From: Lachnospiraceae bacterium
GTDB lineage: Bacteria > Bacillota > Clostridia > Lachnospirales > Lachnospiraceae
DNA length: 34,018 nucleotides
NCBI GenBank assembly: GCA_017479085.1
Contig: JAFVCQ010000139.1
Coordinates: forward strand, 1-34,018
Direction: 5' to 3'
Shown here piece by piece: positions 16,151 through 23,214 of this stretch. The notes under the pieces are model-generated. The model searched no databases. It was not told where the DNA came from and saw nothing but the letters and a program-made list of their open reading frames with translations. Position 1 is the stretch's first letter; each line of letters starts with the position of its first letter. The position numbers were made by a program, and so were the translations under genes.

Positions 16151-17707
16151 GTGGGACAAGTGCAGAATTATAAGAGAAAAATTACATACTTTTATGAGTA
16201 TCACAATGGGAAGGTAGGTACGACAACAGGCTTTCTAAAACTGGAAATTCGGGGAGATAAGGTGAAGATCACGGTTAATATTCAGGAGCAGCCGGGGCTT
16301 CCGTATAGGGGAGCAGATCTCTATTTTTACCACGAGGCAGGAGATCATCTTGCAGCCCTGAAGGTGGATCAGATCGAGAGTCTTGGCGGGGTTTTGACCT
16401 ATCAGACGCGAACAGACTGGCAGCAGTTATTTCAGACGGGACGGGATCTGTATACCTTTGACGGAGTGGCAGTGGTATATAATGATTCACATTATTATAT
16501 CGGAGATTTTGAAGACCGGAACCGGCAGGACTATACGCTGGTTCTCAAGGATGTGTCCAAACGCACAGAGGCTTCTCCGGCATCCGACAGCGGACAGGAT
16601 TCGGAGCGGACTTCCCGAATTCGATCCGGGACTATGCCCTCTCAACGGGTGCCTCAAACGGGACGGGACGAAGAACGTATGCCGGATCGAAATGAGGAAC
16701 AGAGTCCGGATGAGGTACAGGAAAGAAAGCAGAAACCGGTACGGGAGGAAGCATCCGAAACAGCCGCATTACAGACAGCAGAGACAGAGCAGTCGGCAGC
16801 AGAGATGGGGCATCAGGAAGCAGAGACAACGGTCCGACAGCGGGAGCGCATCCGACAGTGGGAGTCGGATCATATAAAAAAAACGAATCTGACCGGAAAA
16901 CCGGAGGAGACACAGACTTCGGCTCCGACGGAGAAACCAAAGGAGACACGGGATTCGGTGCAGATGGAGAAGCCGAATAAAACACAGGCTGCATATGAGA
17001 TGAAGAAGCCGGAGGAGGCACAGACCACGCAGGAAGCCGGGAGAGCGGAGAAGGCAACCCGCAAGGAACGACAGGACTCGATTCTGGAGGTCACACCATG
17101 GCCCGAGAAAGCAGGCAGTGACGCGGTAGAAACGCAGGTATCACAGGGTCGTCAGGAAACAAACGCAGGTAAGGCCGGAGGGTATTCGGCAGGGGCGGGA
17201 GGCCGGGCAGAGCAATCTCAGATGGAACAGATTAACCGGGCTGTGGAGGAGCAGAGCAGTTGTGAGCCACCCGTACAAAAGAACAATGAGAAATGCAGTA
17301 CTTGCCCGTATTATAAAAAGGGAGCGGAACAGAGGGAATATGCGGATGCCTTTGAAAAAATGCTGGGTGAATATCCGAAGCTTCCAATGTACGGAGCTAC
17401 CGAGTTATTTGACTGTGTTCGAATTCATCCGCGGGACATCGGCAGACTGGATATGCGCAATTGGAAATTAGGGGTCAACAGCTTTTTGACACATGGATTT
17501 TACACCTATCAATATCTGTTGCTTGGGAAAATGCGGTTCGATAACGGTTCGGAGCATGCCATTCTCGGGGTACCCGGCATCTTTTCGAACAGGGAGAAAT
17601 ATCTTGCCAATATGTTTGGGTTTGAGCAGTTCATTCCGGTCAAGAAGACAGGGGTCAAGACCGGAGAATTTGGCTATTGGATCGTGGAGATCAGTCCATA
17701 TCTGTAA
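16151..17707 (+). CDS. DUF6128-like protein with long disordered middle
   Basis: 518 residues from a GTG at 16151; a GTG at 16160 (giving MQNYKRK) is an equal choice, as AAAGGAG sits 3 and 12 bases before them. Three parts: residues ~1-130, a beta-rich domain (NYKRKITYFYEYHNGK, YRGADLYFYHEA, VVYNDSHYYIGDFED); ~140-375, a charged low-complexity stretch rich in Glu, Gln, Lys and Thr with imperfect KPEETQ-like repeats; ~380-518, a conserved C-terminal domain opening with CSTCPYYKKG (Cys382 and Cys385) and including DIGRLDMRNWKLGVNSFLTHGFY and HAILGVPGIFSNREKYLANMFGF. I recognise the C-terminal part as the Lachnospiraceae-specific DUF6128 type. No signal or membrane segment. Function unknown. Confidence 0.75.
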   Translation: MGQVQNYKRKITYFYEYHNGKVGTTTGFLKLEIRGDKVKITVNIQEQPGLPYRGADLYFYHEAGDHLAALKVDQIESLGGVLTYQTRTDWQQLFQTGRDLYTFDGVAVVYNDSHYYIGDFEDRNRQDYTLVLKDVSKRTEASPASDSGQDSERTSRIRSGTMPSQRVPQTGRDEERMPDRNEEQSPDEVQERKQKPVREEASETAALQTAETEQSAAEMGHQEAETTVRQRERIRQWESDHIKKTNLTGKPEETQTSAPTEKPKETRDSVQMEKPNKTQAAYEMKKPEEAQTTQEAGRAEKATRKERQDSILEVTPWPEKAGSDAVETQVSQGRQETNAGKAGGYSAGAGGRAEQSQMEQINRAVEEQSSCEPPVQKNNEKCSTCPYYKKGAEQREYADAFEKMLGEYPKLPMYGATELFDCVRIHPRDIGRLDMRNWKLGVNSFLTHGFYTYQYLLLGKMRFDNGSEHAILGVPGIFSNREKYLANMFGFEQFIPVKKTGVKTGEFGYWIVEISPYL

Positions 17708-18225
17708 TGGTCGCGGAAGACGCCATTTACTTCCACGCCCTGATACTCGATTCCCTCATAGCGGAATTCGAGACGCTCTAACAGCCTGATCGAGGGAATA
17801 TTGTCCGGCGCCACCCGGGCCTCGATCCGGTGGATCTTATAATTGGAAAAAATGACAGGGATCGCCGCCTGACATGCTTCAAGCGCATATCCCTTTCCAT
17901 GGTAGTCTGCATCGAATTTGTAACCGATGGCAGTCCGTGAGAAAGGGCCATGTTCCATGCGGGAAAAATTGACGGTGCCGATCAGGGTATCCGGAGCGTC
18001 CTTCAGATAGACATAGTACCGCATATTTTTTCCCTTAATGATTGCATCATACTCGTAATCCATACATGCAGTCTGGAAAGACAGTGTGTAAAATTGTGGG
18101 GGTCTGGTAGGCTCAAACCGGTCAAACAGCTCTTTGTTTCGAAGGTAAAAGTTGAGAACCTCATCCGCCATGGAGCTGTCCTCAATCTGCAAAATAAGGC
18201 GGTTTGTAGTTAATTTAAATGACAT
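17674..18225 (-). CDS. GNAT-family N-acetyltransferase (RimJ/RimL-like)
   Basis: 183 residues from the ATG at 18225, with AAGGAG ten bases upstream; a TTG at 18234 sits on the SD and is rejected. The fold matches the RimJ/RimL-type acetyltransferases: LTTNRLILQI at the start, LIGTVNFSRM, TAIGYKFDADYHGKGYALEACQAAIPVIF (the acetyl-CoA loop with the G-x-GYA pattern), then IEARVAPDNIPSIRLLERLEFRYEG. It would transfer an acetyl group from acetyl-CoA to an amine, either a protein N-terminus or a small molecule; the substrate is not evident. Its 3' end overlaps the 3' end of the DUF6128-like gene by 34 bases, tail to tail. It is divergent from tadA. Confidence 0.9.
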   Translation of the reverse strand: MSFKLTTNRLILQIEDSSMADEVLNFYLRNKELFDRFEPTRPPQFYTLSFQTACMDYEYDAIIKGKNMRYYVYLKDAPDTLIGTVNFSRMEHGPFSRTAIGYKFDADYHGKGYALEACQAAIPVIFSNYKIHRIEARVAPDNIPSIRLLERLEFRYEGIEYQGVEVNGVFRDHYRYGLISTIQ

Positions 18226-18298
18226 CTCTATCAATCTCCTTGCAATTCATGTGATATCGGTATAAACTTAGCTTATCACATTTTACAGGAGAAATACA

Positions 18299-18751
18299 AT
18301 GACCATTGATGAAAAATATATGAAAGAAGCAATCAGGCAGGCAAAAAAGGCAGCACAGGCGGGGGATGTGCCCATCGGTTGTGTGATCGTACATGAGGGC
18401 CGGATCCTCGCCCGGGCATACAACAAGCGAAATGCCAGAAAGACCACCCTTGCACATGCAGAGCTGCTGGCCATAGAAAAGGCATCCAAAAAGCTGGGGG
18501 ACTGGCGGCTGGAGGAATGTACGATGTACATCACACTGGAACCCTGCCAGATGTGCGCCGGTGCCATTGTACAGGCCAGAATTCCCAGAGTCGTGGCAGG
18601 GGCCATGAATCCCAAAGCAGGCTGCGCCGGATCCGTTCTCAATCTATTTCAGGTGGAGGCCTTCAATCATCAGGTGGAATTTGTACACGGCGTTATGGGG
18701 GAAGAGTGCGCCGCTCTCCTCTCCGGCTTTTTTCGCGCACTCCGCAGCTAA
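18299..18751 (+). CDS. tadA: tRNA-specific adenosine deaminase TadA
   Basis: 150 residues, the usual length; ATG at 18299 with ACAGGAGAAA upstream. TadA deaminates A34 of tRNA-Arg(ACG) to inosine, so that one tRNA reads several CGN codons. Cytidine-deaminase-fold motifs: VPIGCVIVHEGRI, HAE at residues 53-55 (zinc ligand and proton shuttle), PCQMC at 82-86 (two zinc cysteines), and GAMNPKAGCAGS, the segment typical of TadA in place of the general cytidine-deaminase loop. An essential housekeeping gene. It precedes the SRP RNA gene, a frequent arrangement in Firmicutes (tadA-SRP RNA-dnaX). Confidence 0.95.
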   Translation: MTIDEKYMKEAIRQAKKAAQAGDVPIGCVIVHEGRILARAYNKRNARKTTLAHAELLAIEKASKKLGDWRLEECTMYITLEPCQMCAGAIVQARIPRVVAGAMNPKAGCAGSVLNLFQVEAFNHQVEFVHGVMGEECAALLSGFFRALRS

Positions 18752-18767
18752 GGAACTGTGCAAGCAT

Positions 18768-18791
18768 GTCCGGCTTAACTAAATGACATTG
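18768..18791 (+). repeat. Dispersed intergenic repeat, copy B (half element)
   Basis: GTCCGGCTTAACTAA followed by ATGACATTG; nearly identical to the right halves at 21801-21830 and 21842-21871. It starts 16 bases after the tadA stop and ends 25 bases before the SRP RNA promoter. Confidence 0.6.
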
Positions 18792-18816
18792 AACTATGCA
18801 TAGTAACACAAAATAA

Positions 18817-18845
18817 TTGACAGAATATAAAAAGTCCTGTATACT
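18817..18845 (+). promoter_or_regulatory. Strong promoter of the SRP RNA gene
   Basis: Perfect TTGACA (18817-18822), 17-base spacer, TATACT (18840-18845). Predicted start near 18852, about 20 bases before the mature 5' end. Confidence 0.85.
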
Positions 18846-18872
18846 AATCGTTGTTTGAAAGAGAGAATCCTT

Positions 18873-19134
18873 CCATGCAGCCGGGGAAGTAGCGGCTCCC
18901 TGTACCTGCAATCCGCTATAGCAGGGGTGTTGGCCTGCCTCGGGTTTCGTCTTGAGTGCCGGCCATAGTAAGTGGCGTTGACGTGCGGGTCTTACGCAAT
19001 GGAAACCTATGAACCGTGTCAGGTCGGGAACGAAGCAGCACTAAGTAGGAGCTTTCATGTGCCGTAAGGGTGCCTGGACTGAGTTAACTGCTATGGTAAC
19101 GGGCTGGGGATGCTTCACAAAGCAGGCTGCATGG
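18873..19134 (+). ncRNA. ffs: Signal recognition particle RNA, large bacterial (Alu-containing) type
   Basis: About 262 bases. The ends pair perfectly (CCATGCAGCC with GGCTGCATGG), which sets the borders. Conserved blocks match B. subtilis large SRP RNA: AGTAGCGG and CCTGCAATCCGCTATAGCAGGG in the Alu domain, GTAAGTGGCGTTGACGTGCGGGTC, then the Ffh-binding helix ATGAACCGTGTCAGGTC-GGGAAC-GAAGCAGC, CATGTGCCG and TGCCTGG. At the apical loop the usual C-G closing pair next to GGAA is swapped to G-C, a compensated change that supports the fold. The RNA works with Ffh and FtsY in co-translational membrane targeting. Confidence 0.95.
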
Positions 19135-19154
19135 ATTTATATTATTATTTGATG

Positions 19155-19186
19155 AATCATATAAGATAGTTTATATGATTTTTTTT
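19155..19186 (+). terminator. Intrinsic terminator of the SRP RNA gene
   Basis: AATCATATAA and TTATATGATT form a perfect 10-bp stem with a 6-base loop (GATAGT), followed by six more T. Confidence 0.85.
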
Positions 19187-19315
19187 ATGTTTTTTGATTT
19201 CCCAGTGGAATTTTTCAAAAAATGATGGTACAATAATATGGATATTCTATTTTATGTGAAGAGGTTGAGGGAAAAGAGGGTATTATAACTGAGTGACAGG
19301 ATGGGAGCGTGTGGC

Positions 19316-19906
19316 ATGAATTACGCAGGTGTAATTGAATTTGTAAGGGAGAAGATTGCAGATAATGGAAGACCTCCGAATTATCCGTTCCGTGACCGGT
19401 TCGAACATACAATGCGGGTATATCGCTGGGCGATTAAGCTGCAGGCCCAGATTGGCGGCGATCTCGAGATTATTGCTCTGGCAGCCCTGCTGCATGACGT
19501 GGGCTGGGAGGAAGGCAGAGAGCACGGAGAGGTTGGTGCGGAGATTGCAGTGGAATATCTGGACAGCATTGGACTGGAGCCGGAGAAGATCAGCCGGATT
19601 GGCGAGATCATACGGATTCATGATGATAAGGATACCGAAGCGGAGTTATCTCTGGAATGTAAGGTGGTGATGGATGCCGATCTGTTGGATGAGGTCGGTG
19701 CGATCAGTGTTCTGTGGGATTCGATGGCAACTGCCTGTGAGGAAGAAGCGAATTACAGGAAAGCGTATAACCGGATCAAGAGCTTTTATACAGGGAACCG
19801 TCCCAAGATCCGGCGCTGTAAGACAGAGGTCGCGAGATTGGAATTTGACAGAAGATTGAAGCTTTTGGAAGATTTTTTGACCCAGTTGGAGAGAGAACTA
19901 TTTTAG
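19316..19906 (+). CDS. HD-domain metal-dependent hydrolase
   Basis: 196 residues from the ATG at 19316 (GGGAG upstream); an ATG at 19301 would add five residues with no good SD. HD-superfamily motifs: His31 in RFEHTMRVYRWA, His60-Asp61 in LAALLHDVGW, and Asp in VVMDADLLDEVGAI. These are the classical H...HD...D metal ligands. HD proteins cleave phosphoester bonds, often in nucleotides or signalling nucleotides; this small single-domain type has no fixed substrate (YedJ-like proteins are the nearest description I can give). It is followed by an unknown single-TM gene 21 bases on. Confidence 0.88.
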   Translation: MNYAGVIEFVREKIADNGRPPNYPFRDRFEHTMRVYRWAIKLQAQIGGDLEIIALAALLHDVGWEEGREHGEVGAEIAVEYLDSIGLEPEKISRIGEIIRIHDDKDTEAELSLECKVVMDADLLDEVGAISVLWDSMATACEEEANYRKAYNRIKSFYTGNRPKIRRCKTEVARLEFDRRLKLLEDFLTQLERELF

Positions 19907-19927
19907 GGAAATCAGGAGGAATGAGAC

Positions 19928-20437
19928 ATGAAACAGATATTGAAGGTGATTATCGGAATCGTTATTTTGGGAGTGATCGGATTCGGGGTCTATACCATAT
20001 TGCCGGAGTACCCGCACAACATTGTGAAGTCGATTGTACAGCCCGTTACGAATGCGAGGGCGAAGGATCTGATCCATAAGGTTCAGAATCTGCCGAATAA
20101 GGATGTGGACAATGTGATGTATAAGACCATCTTAGAGAAGAATACCGGTATGTGTTCCTGGGTTTACGACAATGAGATCGAACCGGGTGTAGAGTATGTG
20201 ACCTTTAATGGCAAGGGTGCCAGTATCAATCTGAAGGAATATGCAGAATATAACGGTAAGATGTCTACAAGTTGTTTTGTGAAGGTGGATTTTAAGATCA
20301 AGGGGAACAGCGTGGAGATTGTTCCATACATTGACGGAGTGAAGATGAGCATTGATGATGGAAAGCACGAGGAGATGAACAAACAGATCCGTGCAGATAT
20401 CTTTACACAGTTATACAAGGGAATGAAGGCAGACTAA
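19928..20437 (+). CDS. Small membrane-anchored protein of unknown function
   Basis: 169 residues; ATG at 19928 with AGGAGG 8 bases upstream. One N-terminal membrane segment (VIIGIVILGVIGFGVYTIL, residues ~7-25) follows Lys-rich MKQILK, so it is a signal-anchor or uncleaved signal. The outside part has an amphipathic helical stretch (NIVKSIVQPVTNARAKDLIHKVQNL), two Cys (MCSWVY and TSCFVKV) that might pair, then beta strands (VEYVTFNGKGASINLKEYAEY, VDFKIKGNSVEIVPYIDG). No family recognised. It follows the HD-domain gene closely and probably shares its transcript. The inverted repeat at 20439-20489 starts right after its stop codon. Confidence 0.78.
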   Translation: MKQILKVIIGIVILGVIGFGVYTILPEYPHNIVKSIVQPVTNARAKDLIHKVQNLPNKDVDNVMYKTILEKNTGMCSWVYDNEIEPGVEYVTFNGKGASINLKEYAEYNGKMSTSCFVKVDFKIKGNSVEIVPYIDGVKMSIDDGKHEEMNKQIRADIFTQLYKGMKAD

Positions 20438-20438
20438 G

Positions 20439-20489
20439 AACAAGACCTTTTATCCGTCCGGTTTTTCCAGACGGGTAAAAGGTCTTGTT
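20439..20489. repeat. Long inverted repeat after the one-TM gene
   Basis: 20-base arms (20439-20458 and 20470-20489) pair fully apart from one G-T, with an 11-base loop. Read on either strand the stem contains AAGACCTTTTA. It starts two bases after a stop codon, as a terminator would, but no T-tract follows on either side. Confidence 0.75.
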
Positions 20490-20634
20490 GCGTTATGCGG
20501 GGTATTTGGTCTGCGTTCCGCTTTGGCCGGTACGAAGCGCATGTCATTGGCATGCAGCACCCCCTCGTGACAGTCGCCAGATTGACAAGCGCTCTTGTCA
20601 GCATGGCTCATTATTCACGAAAATAAACCGGTTT

Positions 20635-21699
20635 TCAGGCCGCAAGCTCTTCAATCAGCCGCATAATGGTTCCGATCGAGTCGGACATCCGGCTTTCCCG
20701 CATGGCCTGAATGTACTGCTCCTTGTGTGTGGATACATCGCGGATCGCGTTCAACAGGGAGGCGGTGCTCAGCTCTTCCTCCTCTAACACATAGCTGAAT
20801 CCGTTCTTTTTGAAGGACTTGGCGTTCAGGATTTGATCCCCCCGGCTGGCCGCTTTCGAAAGTGGAATCAGGATATTCGGTTTCTTGAGCGCAAGGAGTT
20901 CACAGATGGCATTGGCTCCGGCTCTGGAGATGACGAGATCACTGAGCGCAAACAGATCCCGCAATTCTTTTGAGATATATTCGAATTGAACATATCCCTT
21001 CCTGCCTTGCAGCGATGGATCCAGATGTTCCTTGCCACACAGATGAATCACCTGAAAATTGGCAAGAATGGCATCCAGACTCTCTCGAACGACTTTGTTG
21101 ATGACGACACTGCCGCTGCTGCCGCCGATGATCAGAATCGTAGGACGTCCGGTTTCAAGACCACAGAACCGGGCAGCTTTTTCTGCACTTCCCTCAAACA
21201 GCTCTCTGCGGATCGGGGTTCCGGTAAGCACTGCCTTTCCGGCCGGAAGCAGATCAAATGTCTCCTGAAAGTTGCAGCACACCTTCTCGGCAGATGGGAT
21301 GCACAGCTTGTTGGCAAGCCCCGGTGTCATATCCGATTCGTGAAGGATGGCAGGAATCCGGTTCCGTTTTGCTGCCATGACGACCGGAACCGTGACAAAG
21401 CCGCCTTTGGAAAAGACCACGTCCGGTTGAATCTTTTTGAGGATCCGGTTGGCTTCTCCAAAGCCCTTGATGACCCGGAACGGATCAGAGAAGTTCTTCA
21501 CATCAAAGTATCTGCGAAGCTTTCCGGAGGATATCCCGTAATACGGGATTCCCAGATCCTCGATTAATTTGCGCTCGATTCCGTTGTAGGAACCGATATA
21601 ATGAACCTCGAAACCGGCTTCCTTCAGACTGGGAAGCAGTGCAATATTCGGGGTGACATGACCGGCGGTTCCACCACCGGTGAGTACGATTTTTTTCAT
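20635..21699 (-). CDS. murG: UDP-GlcNAc-undecaprenoyl-pyrophosphoryl-MurNAc-pentapeptide GlcNAc transferase MurG
   Basis: 354 residues, the usual MurG length; ATG at 21699 with AAAAAGGAGAA upstream. MurG adds GlcNAc to lipid I to give lipid II, the last cytoplasmic step of peptidoglycan precursor synthesis, at the inner face of the membrane. Motifs: LTGGGTAGHVTPNIAL (first glycine loop), VFSKGGFVTVPVVMAA, LTGTPIRRELF, IGGSSGSVVINKVVRE (second glycine loop) and SRAGANAICELLALKKPNILIPL (donor-binding segment). All intact. It stands alone here, outside a division and wall cluster. The repeat cluster at 21719-21871 separates it from the TSCPD gene upstream. Confidence 0.93.
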   Translation of the reverse strand: MKKIVLTGGGTAGHVTPNIALLPSLKEAGFEVHYIGSYNGIERKLIEDLGIPYYGISSGKLRRYFDVKNFSDPFRVIKGFGEANRILKKIQPDVVFSKGGFVTVPVVMAAKRNRIPAILHESDMTPGLANKLCIPSAEKVCCNFQETFDLLPAGKAVLTGTPIRRELFEGSAEKAARFCGLETGRPTILIIGGSSGSVVINKVVRESLDAILANFQVIHLCGKEHLDPSLQGRKGYVQFEYISKELRDLFALSDLVISRAGANAICELLALKKPNILIPLSKAASRGDQILNAKSFKKNGFSYVLEEEELSTASLLNAIRDVSTHKEQYIQAMRESRMSDSIGTIMRLIEELAA

Positions 21700-21718
21700 G
21701 TTATTCTCCTTTTTATAC

Positions 21719-21871
21719 CAATGTCATTAAGTTAAGGGTTAGCCAGTAAACATATCAATATCATTTAGTCAAGGATTAGTCAGTAACATATACCATACTC
21801 GGCAACGTCCGGCGTAACTAAATGACATTGATACCATACCCGGTAGCGTCCGGTTTGACGAAATGACATTG
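21719..21871. repeat. Dispersed intergenic repeat, cluster C (four arms)
   Basis: Four related arms: 21719-21751 and 21756-21787 in minus orientation, 21801-21830 and 21842-21871 in plus orientation. Each ends in AATGACATTG (21756 copy: AATGATATTG). The opposed arms could pair as a large stem. It fills the whole gap between TSCPD and murG genes. Confidence 0.7.
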
Positions 21872-21872
21872 G

Positions 21873-22112
21873 TCAGGTCGTGGCCTGTTTCAGGGCCTTT
21901 GCAAGCTGATCCGGACAGGAGGTGCCCTTCAATCCACATTGCACTCCCTCTAACCGCGAAATGGCATCCTGCACATCCATTCCCTCGATGAGACGGGAAA
22001 TGCCCTGCGTGTTCCCGTTGCAGCCGCCCAAAAAGTGCACATTGGTCACTTTACCGTCTACAATGTCAAAATCAATTTTTTGTGAGCATACGCCTGTTGG
22101 TTGATATGTCAT
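21873..22112 (-). CDS. TSCPD-domain protein (TIGR03905 type)
   Basis: 79 residues; ATG at 22112 with AGAAGGAGAA upstream. The motif TSCPD is read directly (GTSCPDQLAKAL), after GVCSQKIDF and GGCNGNTQGISRLIEGM. Four Cys at residues 9, 30, 59 and 65 suggest a metal or cluster site. This domain is found at the end of some ribonucleotide reductases and as small free proteins in Clostridia, where its role is unknown. It has its own promoter (22151-22178) and precedes murG on the same strand. Confidence 0.9.
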   Translation of the reverse strand: MTYQPTGVCSQKIDFDIVDGKVTNVHFLGGCNGNTQGISRLIEGMDVQDAISRLEGVQCGLKGTSCPDQLAKALKQATT

Positions 22113-22150
22113 GTCTGTTCTCCTTCTTTCTATTTGAATGTTCTTCGTTT

Positions 22151-22178
22151 AGTATAGCATAAGCTGAAAGATTTGCAA
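22151..22178 (-). promoter_or_regulatory. Sigma-A-type promoter for the TSCPD gene
   Basis: Read on the minus strand: TTGCAA (22178-22173), 16-base spacer, TGC then TATACT (22156-22151): an extended -10 as well. Confidence 0.65.
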
Positions 22179-22336
22179 CTGCATAAAAATTTGTCGAGAA
22201 TTGTAGAAATGGATTTCATAATAGCTGTTTTGCTTGGAAATGCGAAGAAAGTTACGATGGACAGGTATTGAGTTTGTCCGGCTTGGCAAGTAAACTATGA
22301 GATATAAAGAATTACAGATAGGGAAGGGATTATAGT

Positions 22337-23200
22337 ATGCTAAAGGAATTTATTGAAAATCACATGTTTATGAGCAGTATTTTAATGTTAGGGGCGGTCA
22401 GTCTTTTGCTGCAGGCGATGATGACTCTGTCACTAAAAGGGTATGTCAAAGCGTCTGCGAATATGAAAACAACGCGAAAAAAAGTCATGATCAATTTGAA
22501 AAACCAGTTTGAGACGATCTATGGCATGGATTATCAGGTGCGCAACATTGCCGCTTATGTGGACAAGTATCTGTTGAAGCTGCGTTTTCTGGGCTTTTCC
22601 TTCTCCACATGGGAAAGAGTACCGTTTCTGACAGCGGGACTGGCAACGCTGCTGGCGGGTGTGGAGGCCTTCTACGGATACCGCACCGGCGCAGGAGTGC
22701 AGACGCAGGTGGAAATTTTATTTTCTTATGGTGTGCTTTTGGTATGTTTGTTCGTGTTCTTTCATATATTTGGAATAAAAAGCAGGAAAGAACAGATACA
22801 GATTCAACTGGTGGACTATCTGGAAAATTATCTGACGAACCGCCTGATCCGGACCAAAGAGGGCAGCAAACAGCTCAAGCTGCTCGACGATGAGATGGAG
22901 GCGGCTTTCATGGAGGGAAGCGCAGAGCCTGACACGCTTAAAAGCGCAATGCAGGAGGATGTCAAAAAGAATTCCACAACCATGGAGGAGGATATGGATA
23001 TGTTGACACGTCTGCTGCGGGACATGGATGCACAGCGCAAAGAGCCGGTGCAGGACATGGTTGCAGCCAGCCATGAGCAGTCAGAGCCAAGAGCCGGGGA
23101 CGGTTTGCCGGAGGCTGAGGATGCAGCCAAAGCACAGGCGGATCCAATTGCGTCAGAGATTGAGTTGTTAGAGGAATTTGTACAGAGCTTTCTTGCGTAA
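22337..23200 (+). CDS. Membrane protein of unknown function
   Basis: 287 residues; ATG at 22337 after AGGGAAGGGA. One membrane segment at ~10-30 (MFMSSILMLGAVSLLLQAMM), then a cytosolic loop with basic helix (KTTRKKVMINLKNQFETI), two segments at ~95-113 and ~128-150, then a long charged, mostly helical, disordered C-terminal region rich in Glu, Met and Gln (ending EIELLEEFVQSFLA). I do not recognise the family. It lies 14 bases before the PdaA-like gene's start and is probably cotranscribed, so a role in envelope biology is a guess. A candidate promoter, TTGAGT-17-TAAACT, lies at about 22268-22296. Confidence 0.75.
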   Translation: MLKEFIENHMFMSSILMLGAVSLLLQAMMTLSLKGYVKASANMKTTRKKVMINLKNQFETIYGMDYQVRNIAAYVDKYLLKLRFLGFSFSTWERVPFLTAGLATLLAGVEAFYGYRTGAGVQTQVEILFSYGVLLVCLFVFFHIFGIKSRKEQIQIQLVDYLENYLTNRLIRTKEGSKQLKLLDDEMEAAFMEGSAEPDTLKSAMQEDVKKNSTTMEEDMDMLTRLLRDMDAQRKEPVQDMVAASHEQSEPRAGDGLPEAEDAAKAQADPIASEIELLEEFVQSFLA

Positions 23201-23214
23201 GCAGGAGGATGTTC

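Noticed and set aside
16458..16877. A 139-residue frame overlapping the DUF6128-like gene in another phase
   Set aside because: It arises from the biased, Arg/Gln-rich reading of a low-complexity coding stretch.
20582..20601. TTGACAAG-CGCT-CTTGTCA palindrome after murG, as a promoter or terminator
   Set aside because: TTGACA has no -10 at the right distance, and the hairpin has no T-tract on the murG strand.
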